From Candidatus Mediterraneibacter vanvlietii (GTDB lineage: Bacteria; Bacillota; Clostridia; Lachnospirales; Lachnospiraceae), in the NCBI GenBank assembly GCA_019113645.1, contig DXGZ01000045.1, positions 1 to 32,431 on the forward strand: DNA of 32,431 nucleotides, given 5' to 3'. Under the pieces are notes generated by a model. It saw only the letters and a program-made list of their open reading frames with translations. It made no database searches and was not told the origin of the DNA. Position numbers and translations under genes: made by a program. Below, piece by piece: positions 1-7,605 of the stretch (its first letter is position 1; every line of letters begins with the position of its first letter).

Positions 1-37
1 TAATAATCTGTCGGATTTGGTCTTTTGCTACTGCCAT
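1..37 (-). CDS. IS256-family transposase, N-terminal fragment cut by window edge
   Basis: The minus strand reads ATG at 35-37 followed by codons for MAVAKDQIRQII, then runs off the window. An AAAGGAG ribosome site lies 7 bases upstream of the ATG. The opening residues resemble, from memory, Lachnospiraceae IS256-family transposases (Mutator-type DDE enzymes). Only 12 residues are visible, so the family call rests on this N-terminus plus the IS-like sequence upstream. The element would extend leftwards out of the window, and its right end should lie before the penicillin-binding protein stop codon at 165. Confidence 0.55.
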   Translation of the reverse strand, partial: MAVAKDQIRQII

Positions 38-44
38 AAATAAA

Positions 45-93
45 CTCCTTTTCGATAAGAATTGTCATATCTATAATTCTTACCAAAAAGGAG
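45..93 (-). promoter_or_regulatory. Hairpin sequestering the transposase ribosome binding site
   Basis: Positions 45-63 and 75-93 are 19-nt inverted arms with two mismatches, around an 11-nt loop. On the minus-strand mRNA the right-hand arm contains the AAAAGGAG ribosome site of the transposase, paired to CTCCTTTT. Insertion sequences are known to hide their ribosome site this way, so that read-through from a neighbouring promoter does not produce transposase. Transcription starting inside the element would omit the blocking arm. The base pairing is seen directly; the role is inferred. Confidence 0.6.
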
Positions 94-109
94 CCATTTT
101 TTACCAAAG

Positions 110-140
110 CCACAAAGTTTTTTACACTACCATCCATTCC
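110..140. mobile_element. Probable terminal region of the IS256-type element
   Basis: Read on the minus strand, 110-127 gives GTGTAAAAAACTTTGTGG, which resembles the GTGTAAAA-containing ends of IS256-family elements. It lies about 75-90 bp upstream of the transposase start. The exact boundary cannot be fixed, because the other terminal repeat and the target duplication are outside the window. Non-IS sequence must resume before 165, where the penicillin-binding protein gene ends. Confidence 0.35.
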
Positions 141-164
141 TCGCCTTTTTTCTCACGGCATTCC

Positions 165-2258
165 TCACTGCACGCCTTCATAAGCCGCCACAATGCTCCT
201 GACTTTCGCAGTCACATAACTGCTGCCGCCCTTATCCTTCACATCTTCCACCATTCCGACCACAGCCACCGGCTTGTCGATGTCATCCACAGTCTCGCAG
301 ATGAACCATCCCCTCTCGATTCCGGTTGTGTCATCCTGGCTCTCCTTGATCTCCGCTGTCCCGGTCTTGCCGAGCATTGTAATGCCGTCGATCTTCGCGC
401 CGGCGCCTGTCCCGGTGGGATTTTCGATCACCTGGATGAGATCATTTTTCACAGTCTCTGCCGTCTCCGCGGATACGACCTGCTCTTTCCACACCTGAGC
501 CGTATAGTTTTCCTCCCAGGCAAGGGTGGGCCTGAGCATGTTTCCGCTGTTTACGAACATGGAATACATGGACAGCAGGTGAACCGGATTCACCAGCAGC
601 TGCCCCTGTCCGTATCCTGTATCCGCCAGCTGGATGTCAGAGTCAATATTTCCATCATCATCCCATGTGGACTGCTGCAGAGTCAGCTCAAACGGGACCG
701 CTTCATCGAATCCCATTTTTGAGAAATATTCTTTCATCACATCTGTTCCAATGTTCAATGCTGCCCGGGCGAAATAAATATTATCCGAATACACGAGTGC
801 ATTTTCCAGATTTACATTTTCACCGTAATCTGTCAGAGTTGTCACATAATAATCGCCCCAACTCGCGTCTTTCTGCCAGCTCAGCCCCACATACCCGAGA
901 TTTGCAGCCGGATCGATCTTCCCACTGTCCACGCCGATGGCCGCCGTGATTCCCTTGAATGTGGATCCCGGCACCCAGGTACTGACGAAACGGTTATTCA
1001 GCGGCATATCTTCGGAATTGTTCAGTTCATTCCACCGTTCATCGGACAGTCCCAGGATGAACTCATTCGGGTCATATCCGGGCGCGCTCACCAGCGCCAG
1101 GATTTCCCCGGTGGTCGGGTCCATCGCCGCTGCCACGCCCCTGTCATCTTTGAACTGGTCGTATGCGGCCTGCTGAGCGGTCATATCTATGGTAGTCCTC
1201 ACGTCCTGTCCGTCTTGCGCGTCCTGCCGCGCCAGTTCCTCGATCACCGCTCCGTTTGCGTCCACGATATTGATCGCCACACCGTCTTCCGCGCGGAGCT
1301 GTTCTTCATACGCTGCTTCCAGACCGGTTCTTCCGATCACGCTGCCTGCATGATACCCCTGACCTTCCAGCTCTTCCAGATCCTCCGCAGTCACAGACTG
1401 CACATACCCTGTGAGATGTCCTGCTGCCTCGCCCATGGGATATACCCTTGCCTGTGCGTCCTGAATCAAAATGCCCGGAATTGCCAGAAGCTGTTCCTCT
1501 GTTTCCGTATCATTTTTCGAAATCTGTTTCAGCGGAACAAATGTATCATCCTGAACATAAGACGCGCTCAGACTGCTGTTAATCGTATCCGTACTGATAT
1601 TCAGAAGCTCTGCAATCTTCTGAATATCCGCCGCTGCATCTTCATTCATTTTTCCCGGAACGAGTCCTACCTGAGAAACCGTGCCCTGCATGGCAAGCGG
1701 ATTGCCCAGCCGGTCATAAATCGTCCCCCGTTGCGCCTGCACGGTATCCACCGAGACTCTGTATTCTTCCAGCAGAGACGGGAAAATCAGCGTAGAATCC
1801 CAGTCGATCCGGTACTCTCCCTGTCCGTTTTTCTTCAGCGTCATCTGATTGTCAAAATCCACCTGTCCCGCCGATGTGTTCATCGAAGTAGAATACGTGA
1901 CAACTTCCGTGTCCTCGCCTCTGTCATTCTCGGGTTCGGGTACGGTCACCTGAATATCCGCTGCCCCGATACCTTCATAAATATTCTGATTTCTGGTGAT
2001 AAAATCTTCCTCGCTGTACGTGCTCTGGGACTCACTGTCCAGAAGGGCGTACATCTGATCATATTTTCCTTCACTGAGATAAGAAAAATATTCTTTCACC
2101 GTATCCTCCGCCTTTGCCTGATGCCAGAGCATGTTCCAGAGGACAAATCCCACTGCCGCAATAACCAGAAGCACGGCAACCACCGCGCAGACAATGAGCA
2201 CTGTTCTTTTATTTCCATTTTTTTCCTTTGAATTCATACGCCTTCTTTTCCCTGACAT
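165..2258 (-). CDS. Class B penicillin-binding protein, MecA_N/PBP3 type (transpeptidase)
   Basis: This 697-aa membrane-anchored D,D-transpeptidase cross-links peptidoglycan outside the membrane. Residues about 19-45 form one membrane segment. An NTF2-like MecA_N domain follows (about 50-160), then a PBP dimerisation domain (about 170-340) and the transpeptidase (about 375-690). The active-site motifs are all present: S431-T-F-K434, SDN in YSDNIYFA, and KTGTAE. The architecture matches B. subtilis PbpC, enterococcal PBP5 and staphylococcal PBP2a, a group that includes low-affinity beta-lactam targets. Resistance itself cannot be inferred. GGGGAGG lies 4 bases before the chosen ATG; an internal Met8 is the alternative. 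The gene stands alone between an IS end and the triple-hairpin element. Confidence 0.93.
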   Translation of the reverse strand: MSGKRRRMNSKEKNGNKRTVLIVCAVVAVLLVIAAVGFVLWNMLWHQAKAEDTVKEYFSYLSEGKYDQMYALLDSESQSTYSEEDFITRNQNIYEGIGAADIQVTVPEPENDRGEDTEVVTYSTSMNTSAGQVDFDNQMTLKKNGQGEYRIDWDSTLIFPSLLEEYRVSVDTVQAQRGTIYDRLGNPLAMQGTVSQVGLVPGKMNEDAAADIQKIAELLNISTDTINSSLSASYVQDDTFVPLKQISKNDTETEEQLLAIPGILIQDAQARVYPMGEAAGHLTGYVQSVTAEDLEELEGQGYHAGSVIGRTGLEAAYEEQLRAEDGVAINIVDANGAVIEELARQDAQDGQDVRTTIDMTAQQAAYDQFKDDRGVAAAMDPTTGEILALVSAPGYDPNEFILGLSDERWNELNNSEDMPLNNRFVSTWVPGSTFKGITAAIGVDSGKIDPAANLGYVGLSWQKDASWGDYYVTTLTDYGENVNLENALVYSDNIYFARAALNIGTDVMKEYFSKMGFDEAVPFELTLQQSTWDDDGNIDSDIQLADTGYGQGQLLVNPVHLLSMYSMFVNSGNMLRPTLAWEENYTAQVWKEQVVSAETAETVKNDLIQVIENPTGTGAGAKIDGITMLGKTGTAEIKESQDDTTGIERGWFICETVDDIDKPVAVVGMVEDVKDKGGSSYVTAKVRSIVAAYEGVQ

Positions 2259-2360
2259 GAGACCTCCCCTTTCCCGTTTCGGTTCAATGCTACACTTTGA
2301 TATTACATTTGTAATCCTTATTTGTCAACTACAGAAACCGTCTTCCTGTAAAGAAAATCT

Positions 2361-2550
2361 GAGTTTCTCGGACCGAAAACCTGAATAGAACAAGTCCAAA
2401 ATCCGCGGGAGATCATTATTGAAAACGTATTCTGCGGAAAGGGGATGCCGGATTCGGCATCCCCTTCCCTCCGAAAAGTGTTCGTGAATTATCTCCCGCA
2501 GATTTCTGCGCTGTCCCGACCGGAAAGTTTTCTGTTCGACATACTCGCAA
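2361..2550. repeat. Long imperfect hairpin 1
   Basis: The core is perfect: AAGGGGATGCCG (2439-2450), loop GATT, CGGCATCCCCTT (2455-2466). Pairing continues outwards imperfectly. AAATCCGCGGGAGAT (2399-2413) faces ATCTCCCGCAGATTT (2491-2505) with one mismatch, and GAGTTTCTCGGACCGAAAACC (from 2361) faces the region ending near 2550 with several mismatches. It is not a simple terminator: the arms approach 95 nt and no T-run follows the core. Confidence 0.6.
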
Positions 2551-2582
2551 TTCAAAAAAACAGACGGAACCGGCAGGATAAT

Positions 2583-2655
2583 GACTAAGATCTATGAATT
2601 TAGACAGTCAGTTTTAAACAATGTTGTCAAGTATGAAAATTCATAGCCCTTAGTC
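2583..2655. repeat. Hairpin 2
   Basis: Arms 2583-2601 and 2637-2655 pair as GACTAAG / CTTAGTC and TATGAATTT / AAATTCATA, separated by a 3-nt internal mismatch (ATC versus GCC). A further GACA/TGTC pair lies inside the loop. The hairpin sits between the two longer ones. Confidence 0.6.
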
Positions 2656-2689
2656 GATATCTTTCCGACTGCTCTCGTGCTTTTCCAAA

Positions 2690-3035
2690 ATCTGAATTTA
2701 CTCTGACTCTTCCGATTTGAACAGACCAGAGAACTGCGGAATAAAATCTGGAAAAGCTTTTCAAAGGGGAGGGACATTGGATTTGGCGACTTCGGAATGG
2801 AGTTAAAAAACTTGGGATCTGGCGCAATGACGTTAACAGGGCAGATGGGATTGTCTGAGTGCAACGAGTTGCCCATCTGCCCTGTTGGTTTTAGTCATTT
2901 GTCAGATCCCTTAGTTTTTCTTACTCCATGGAGCGGAGCAAAAGACAATGCCCCTCCCCTTTGAATACGAGTCCGTAATCTCTATTCCGCAGTTCTCGGA
3001 CTGTCCGTCCAATCCGAAGAATCAGAGAAACTCAG
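2690..3035. repeat. Very long imperfect hairpin 3 (about 150-nt arms)
   Basis: Blocks of near-perfect pairing run in order along both arms. 2835-2849 pairs with 2872-2886 (15 bp, perfect). 2801-2831 pairs with about 2894-2924. 2761-2779 pairs with 2946-2964 (19 bp, one mismatch). 2729-2743 pairs with 2983-2997 (15 bp, perfect). The AAATCTGA-type outer ends pair as well. The left outer end (from 2690) also resembles the 2354 terminus, so hairpins 1 and 3 may be related copies. Confidence 0.7.
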
Positions 3036-3041
3036 ATTTTT

Positions 3042-4250
3042 TTACAGCCTCATCTTAAAATCTTCGTATCCAAACTCACGCACAATCTCGCAGCTGCCGT
3101 CCGCTCTCTCCAGCACAATATCCGGCAGACGCATTCCGTTAAATGTATTCGTCTTCACCATCGTATAGATCGCCATGTCGCCGAATTCCAGCCGTTCGCC
3201 GACCGCCAGCTCATGGTCAAAAGAATAATCCCCGATCACATCCCCGGCAAGGCAGGTCGGTCCCGCAAGCCGGTAAATGTATCTCTTGCTTTCCCCATCT
3301 GCTGCTGAAGACTCTTCCGCCGGATTCTCCACCGTCGAATCAGCTTCTGACAGAACTTCTTCCCCCGGATTTCCGGCGCCTTTGAGCGGCGGCCGGTAGG
3401 GCATCTCCAGCACATCCGGCATATGGCACGCCGCCGAAGTGTCCAGCACGGCGATCTTCATCCCGTTATCGACGATCTCCAGAACTTCCGTCAGCAGGAC
3501 GCCTGCATTAAGCGCTACAGCCTCCCCCGGCTCCAGATAGACCTCAACTCCATAAGTTTCCTTCACATGCCGGATGCATTTCTTCAGAAGCTCCCTGTCG
3601 TAATCCGGCCGGGTGATATGATGTCCTCCGCCGAAATTCAGCCATTTCATCCCGTGGAGATATTCTCCGAACTTCTCTTCCACTGCCTGAAGCGTCACGG
3701 CGAGATCATCCGAGTTCTGCTCGCACAGCGTATGGAAATGCAGGCCGTCCAGGGACCGGATATCTTCATCCGACATTTCCTCCCGGAACTTTGCGAGGGT
3801 TGTGCCAAGACGAGAGTATGGCGCGCAGGGATCATAGATAGCATGTCCTTCCTGCGTGGAACATTCCGGATTGATGCGCAGCCCCATGCTTCTTCCCGCA
3901 GCCTTCACCTGATTCCGGTACTTTTTCAGCTGCGCCGGCGAGTTAAACACGATGTGGTCACACAGCCTCAGGATCTCCGGCATCTCTTCCGCCCGGTACG
4001 CCGGTGAGAAGATGTGGTTCTCCTTCCCCATTTCCTCGTACCCCAGCCTCGCTTCATACAGCCCGCTTGCCGTAGCGCCGTCCAGATATTCCCCGATCAT
4101 GGGATACACGCTGTACATGGAAAACGCCTTCTGCGCCAGCAGAATATGACATCCCGTCTCCTCCCGCATATCCCGCAGGATCTCCAGGTTCTCCCGCAGC
4201 TTATCCTCCTGCACCACATAGCATGGCGTCCTGAGTTTCTCCCGTCTCAT
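3042..4250 (-). CDS. nspC: Carboxynorspermidine/carboxyspermidine decarboxylase (NspC family)
   Basis: This is a fold-III PLP decarboxylase that removes the carboxyl group from carboxy(nor)spermidine, the last step of an AdoMet-decarboxylase-free spermidine route. Family marks are TPCYVV near the N-terminus, the Schiff-base lysine context LAQKAFS, the hallmark LHFHTLCEQ, LEPGEAV, and CLAGDVIGDYSF near the C-terminus. An acidic, Ser/Glu-rich insert of about 35 residues precedes that last block and makes the protein longer than usual. I chose the ATG at 4250 (MRREKLRTPCYVV) because it fits the family N-terminus and has AAAGGAG upstream. ATG 4277 and TTG 4340 are alternatives. It is the last gene of the polyamine operon; carboxyaminopropylagmatine is a possible alternative substrate. 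Confidence 0.88.
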   Translation of the reverse strand: MRREKLRTPCYVVQEDKLRENLEILRDMREETGCHILLAQKAFSMYSVYPMIGEYLDGATASGLYEARLGYEEMGKENHIFSPAYRAEEMPEILRLCDHIVFNSPAQLKKYRNQVKAAGRSMGLRINPECSTQEGHAIYDPCAPYSRLGTTLAKFREEMSDEDIRSLDGLHFHTLCEQNSDDLAVTLQAVEEKFGEYLHGMKWLNFGGGHHITRPDYDRELLKKCIRHVKETYGVEVYLEPGEAVALNAGVLLTEVLEIVDNGMKIAVLDTSAACHMPDVLEMPYRPPLKGAGNPGEEVLSEADSTVENPAEESSAADGESKRYIYRLAGPTCLAGDVIGDYSFDHELAVGERLEFGDMAIYTMVKTNTFNGMRLPDIVLERADGSCEIVREFGYEDFKMRL

Positions 4251-4341
4251 ATCCTCTCTGATACTCCTTTCGTTCATCCAGACACGGCTCTTTCCGGCCG
4301 CAAGCTCTGCGGTTTGGGTGTCCCCTTCGGGCCGAACCAAC

Positions 4342-5544
4342 CTAATCTACCAGTTCCGGATCTTCACTGATCTTCCACGGCAGCCCCCATTTATTCAGGG
4401 CATCCATAAACGGATCCGGATCAAACTCTTCCATATTGTAAACGCCCGGTTTCTTCCATGTGCCGGTCATCACCATCATGGCTCCGATCATTGCCGGAAC
4501 TCCCGTTGTATACGCAACTGCCTGAGAGCCCACTTCCTTATAGCACTCCTGGTGGTCGCATGTGTTGTAGATATACAGTTTCTTTTCCTGTCCGTCCTTC
4601 TTACCGATGAAGATGCATCCGATATTCGTCTTACCCTTTGTTCTCGGACCAAGGGATGACGGATCCGGCAGCACTGCTTTCAGGAACTGAAGCGGCACGA
4701 TCTCCTTTCCTTCATACATGATCGGTTCAATGGATGTCATTCCTACATCCTCCAGACAGCGCAGATGAGTGAGATAGCTCTCCCCGAATGTCATGAAGAA
4801 ACGGATTCTCTTGATGCCCGGGATGTTGAGAGCCAGAGACTCGATCTCCTCATGATGGAGCAGATACATATCCTTCTCCCCGATCTCCGGGAAATTGTAA
4901 ACCCTCTTGATCTCCATGGGCTCTGTCTCTACCCAGTGACCGTCCTCCCAGTAGGAACCTTTCGCAGACACCTCACGGATGTTGATCTCCGGGTTAAAAT
5001 TTGTGGCAAACGGATAACCATGATCTCCTGCGTTGCAGTCCAGGATATCAATATAGTTTATTTCGTCAAAATAATGTTTCAGCGCATAAGCGGAGAATAC
5101 GCTCGTAACCCCAGGATCAAATCCGCTTCCAAGCAGTGCGGTCAGTCCTGCCTTCTCATATTTCTCACGGTAAGCCCACTGCCATTTGTATTCAAACTTC
5201 GCTGTATCTTCCGGCTCATAGTTGGCAGTGTCAATGTAGTGAACTCCTGCTTCCAGACACGCGTCCATGATCGTCAGATCCTGATACGGCAGCGCCAGGT
5301 TCAGCACTACTTCCGGCCGCTCCTTTTTAATCAGAGCAGTCAGCTCCTCCACATTGTCCGCATCCACCTGCGCGGTCGTGATCTTTGTCGATGTTGTTCC
5401 CTGCAGTTTCTCCTTCAGCGCGTCACATTTTGACACTGTTCTGCTGGCAATGCACAGCTCAGAGAACACCTCGCTGTTCTGACAGATCTTATGAATTGCC
5501 ACACTTGCTACACCTCCGCAGCCAATAACCATTACTTTTCCCAT
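4342..5544 (-). CDS. Carboxynorspermidine synthase-like dehydrogenase (saccharopine dehydrogenase family)
   Basis: The enzyme reductively condenses aspartate semialdehyde with a diamine using NADPH. The product is carboxy(nor)spermidine, or carboxyaminopropylagmatine if agmatine is the acceptor. The 400-aa protein opens with a Rossmann nucleotide site, VMVIGCGGVASVAIHK, followed by IASRT. Later it has EAGVHYIDTANYEPEDT and LLGSGFDPGVTSVFSAYA, both typical of the carboxynorspermidine dehydrogenase branch rather than lysine-pathway saccharopine dehydrogenase. GAGAGGAG precedes the ATG. The gene sits immediately upstream of the nspC-like gene. The pairing of these two genes is the strongest evidence for the pathway; which diamine is used cannot be read from sequence. 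Confidence 0.88.
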   Translation of the reverse strand: MGKVMVIGCGGVASVAIHKICQNSEVFSELCIASRTVSKCDALKEKLQGTTSTKITTAQVDADNVEELTALIKKERPEVVLNLALPYQDLTIMDACLEAGVHYIDTANYEPEDTAKFEYKWQWAYREKYEKAGLTALLGSGFDPGVTSVFSAYALKHYFDEINYIDILDCNAGDHGYPFATNFNPEINIREVSAKGSYWEDGHWVETEPMEIKRVYNFPEIGEKDMYLLHHEEIESLALNIPGIKRIRFFMTFGESYLTHLRCLEDVGMTSIEPIMYEGKEIVPLQFLKAVLPDPSSLGPRTKGKTNIGCIFIGKKDGQEKKLYIYNTCDHQECYKEVGSQAVAYTTGVPAMIGAMMVMTGTWKKPGVYNMEEFDPDPFMDALNKWGLPWKISEDPELVD

Positions 5545-5579
5545 TTTTCTTCTCCTCTCGTGAATCTCATTTTATCGTT

Positions 5580-6449
5580 CTATTTCTCCCGGTTCGCTGC
5601 CGCGATCAGCATCTCCCGGATGATCTTGCACGCCACTGCCGTGGAAGCCCCGGTCGGATCACAGGGCGGACACAGCTCATTGACATCACAGCCAATCAGA
5701 TTGACGCTCCGGCATACTTTCGTCACACCTTCCATAGCAGTCAGAAAATCAACTCCTCCCGGCTCCGGCGTCCCCGTCCCCGGAAAATAAGACGGATCCA
5801 TCACATCCAGGTCCACCGTGAAATACACAGGCGCATCCCCGATCTCCTGAATAGTCTCCTCCAGACCGTCCAGCCGGAATGGATGGAAATCCGTGTGTCC
5901 GCTTCTCGCCCAGTCGAACTCCGACTTCTCGCCTGAGCGGATGCCGAACTGGTGAATCCTGCCGTCGCCCAGTATCTCCCAGCATCTTCTTATCACACAT
6001 GCATGGGACAGTTTCACGCCCAGATAATCTTCCCTCAGATCCGTGTGGGCATCAAAATGAATGATATGCATGTCCGGATATTTCTCTGCCGCAGCCCGTA
6101 CCGCCCCCAGCGTCACCAGGTGTTCCCCGCCGATCATAAAAGGCAGTTTGTCATCCTTCAAAATTCTGCGCGCGGTATCCTCGATCTGGTCCAGCACCTG
6201 CTCCGAACTCCCGATGGCAAGTTCCAGGTCGCCGCAGTCATACACCACATTCTCCGGAAGTTCCAGATCCTGATATGGGCTGTAGATCTCAAGCCCGTAA
6301 GAATCATTCCGGATCTCCCTGCCCGCGAAACGGGTGCCCGGACGAAACGAAGTCGTTGAATCGTAGGGCGCTCCAAAGAGAACGATCCGCGCCTCATCGT
6401 ATTCCGCGTCACAGCCAATATAATTTACAATATTTTTCCACATCTCCAT
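5580..6449 (-). CDS. speB: Agmatinase-family ureohydrolase
   Basis: This Mn-dependent ureohydrolase (289 aa) cleaves a guanidino group to an amine plus urea; the standard reaction is agmatine to putrescine. The metal-binding motifs are complete: GGEH, DAHTDLR, and the VDLDVMDPSYFPGTGTPEPGG block, followed by CDVNELCPPCDPTGASTAVA. FGAPYDSTTSFRPGTRFAG is the usual N-terminal substrate loop. In an operon with a dehydrogenase and a decarboxylase of the carboxyspermidine type, it could instead act on aminopropylagmatine to give spermidine directly. ATG 6449 is preceded by GGAAGG. A 163-bp inverted-repeat element separates it from speE upstream. Confidence 0.92.
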   Translation of the reverse strand: MEMWKNIVNYIGCDAEYDEARIVLFGAPYDSTTSFRPGTRFAGREIRNDSYGLEIYSPYQDLELPENVVYDCGDLELAIGSSEQVLDQIEDTARRILKDDKLPFMIGGEHLVTLGAVRAAAEKYPDMHIIHFDAHTDLREDYLGVKLSHACVIRRCWEILGDGRIHQFGIRSGEKSEFDWARSGHTDFHPFRLDGLEETIQEIGDAPVYFTVDLDVMDPSYFPGTGTPEPGGVDFLTAMEGVTKVCRSVNLIGCDVNELCPPCDPTGASTAVACKIIREMLIAAANREK

Positions 6450-6469
6450 ATTTCCAACCTTCCTTGAAG

Positions 6470-6632
6470 ATAACAGTTCAGTAGCGCCATTCGGAAAACC
6501 GCACTGACGTGCTTATTGCGGCTGCGCCGCCGTTTTCCTCATATACGGGCGCTCAGCCCATGGACCTGCCCGCTCGAAAAATCATGCAAGCATGATTTTC
6601 TCTCACTGACAGTCCCATGGCTGAACTGTTAT
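6470..6632. repeat. 163-bp inverted-repeat element, copy 1 of a dispersed repeat
   Basis: ATAACAGTTCAG (6470-6481) and CTGAACTGTTAT (6621-6632) are perfect 12-bp terminal inverted repeats filling the speE-speB gap. Inside are a GCAC/GTGC hairpin (6501-6512), an AAAATCATGC/GCATGATTTT hairpin (6578-6599) and near-palindromic CCATGG segments. The 22 bases 6501-6522, read on the minus strand, match 29298-29319 at 20 positions. GAATGGCGC follows after exactly 8 bases in both copies. It has no coding capacity. As part of the operon transcript it could affect mRNA stability or read-through. Confidence 0.65.
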
Positions 6633-6633
6633 T

Positions 6634-7500
6634 TTACATCCCCGGCTTTCCTTCCACATCTTCCAGCAGGGCTTCCACATAAGCCGGCAGGGCAAACACA
6701 CCCGCATGCAGCCTCGGCTCGTAATATTTCGTGTGGATGCCCTTTAACTTCCATCCCACTTTGTCCAGATCGTCCAGCGGATGATATTTCTTCGAGGCGA
6801 ATCCGAAGAGCCAGTGCCCCGATGGGTAGGACGGAATATGCGCCTGGTACACCCGGCAGATTGGGAATGTCTCCAGAATCCGCTTGTGCATCCGCTGGCA
6901 CTGGAACGCCTCCTCCGTATAGAACGGACTCTCGTTCTGATTGATCATGATGCCGTCCTCATGAAGCGCATTATAGCAGTTCCCGTAAAACTCCTTTGTA
7001 AACAATCCCTCGCCCGCACCGAAGGGATTCGGCGAATCAATGATAATCAGATCATAGGCATCGCCTTTTGATCGAATGAACCGCAGTCCGTCCTCATGGA
7101 AGATCTTTACACGTTCATCCGTCAGACTGTTGGCAATCTCCGGAATATATTTCCTGCACACTTCTACCAGAAGCGGATCCGGCTCTACCACGTCGATACT
7201 CTCAATCGTGTCATACTTGATCAGCTCACGCACCACGCCGCCGTCACCTCCGCCGACCACCAGCACCTGCTTCACATCCGGATGCACCGCCATGGGCACG
7301 TGGGTGATCATTTCATGGTAAATAAACTCATCCCGCTCTGTCAGCATCAGATCCCCGTCCACAACGAGAATCTTTCCGAAATCCTTTGACTCCAGCACAT
7401 CGATCCGCTGCACCTCGCTCTGGGCGCTGAACAGCTGCTCTTCGATGCGGATGGACAGCTTCACGCCGTCCGTATGTATATCAGAAAACCACATTTCCAT
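6634..7500 (-). CDS. speE: Spermidine synthase-like aminopropyltransferase
   Basis: The protein (about 288 aa) has the Rossmann methyltransferase-like fold of aminopropyltransferases, which move an aminopropyl group from decarboxylated AdoMet to putrescine. Family marks are FIYHEMITHVP, the nucleotide motif VVGGGDGGVVRE, QNESPFY, IPSYPSGHW and the TKYYEP...HAGVFALP tail. The usual DSTDPxGP active-site loop reads DSPNPFGAGEGLF: the first Asp is kept but the second acidic position is Asn. No AdoMet decarboxylase is visible in the window, so the donor is uncertain. I chose ATG 7500 (MEMWFSDI) because AAAGGAGAG lies 8 bases upstream; the frame extends to 7530. Confidence 0.82.
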   Translation of the reverse strand: MEMWFSDIHTDGVKLSIRIEEQLFSAQSEVQRIDVLESKDFGKILVVDGDLMLTERDEFIYHEMITHVPMAVHPDVKQVLVVGGGDGGVVRELIKYDTIESIDVVEPDPLLVEVCRKYIPEIANSLTDERVKIFHEDGLRFIRSKGDAYDLIIIDSPNPFGAGEGLFTKEFYGNCYNALHEDGIMINQNESPFYTEEAFQCQRMHKRILETFPICRVYQAHIPSYPSGHWLFGFASKKYHPLDDLDKVGWKLKGIHTKYYEPRLHAGVFALPAYVEALLEDVEGKPGM

Positions 7501-7605
7501 CTGACGAACTCTCCTTTCCCTATTTAACACTTCTATCTATCAGCCGGTATATCAGCTTTCCACCCGGCCATCATCCTCCAACCGGCTATTTTCCTGCCGG
7601 CGCTT

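Larger units (their letters stand above)
2354..3040. repeat. Non-coding element of three hairpins bounded by a 16-bp inverted repeat
   Basis: AAAATCTGAGTTTCTC at 2354-2369 has its exact reverse complement at 3025-3040. Between them lie three successive hairpins (2361-2550, 2583-2655, 2690-3035) and no credible gene. The right end touches the nspC stop codon at 3042. The layout fits a MITE-like or composite mobile element, or a large structured RNA. No target duplication is evident. Short ORFs inside it read through the palindromic arms and are artefacts. Confidence 0.6.

Noticed and set aside
1215-2231. Plus-strand ORF (338 aa) opposite the penicillin-binding protein
   Set aside because: It is Arg- and Cys-rich with no family resemblance; the opposite strand encodes an intact enzyme.
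2325-2876. Two minus-strand ORFs (76 and 94 aa) between the penicillin-binding protein and nspC genes
   Set aside because: They run through the palindromic arms of the hairpins, lack ribosome sites and resemble no protein family.
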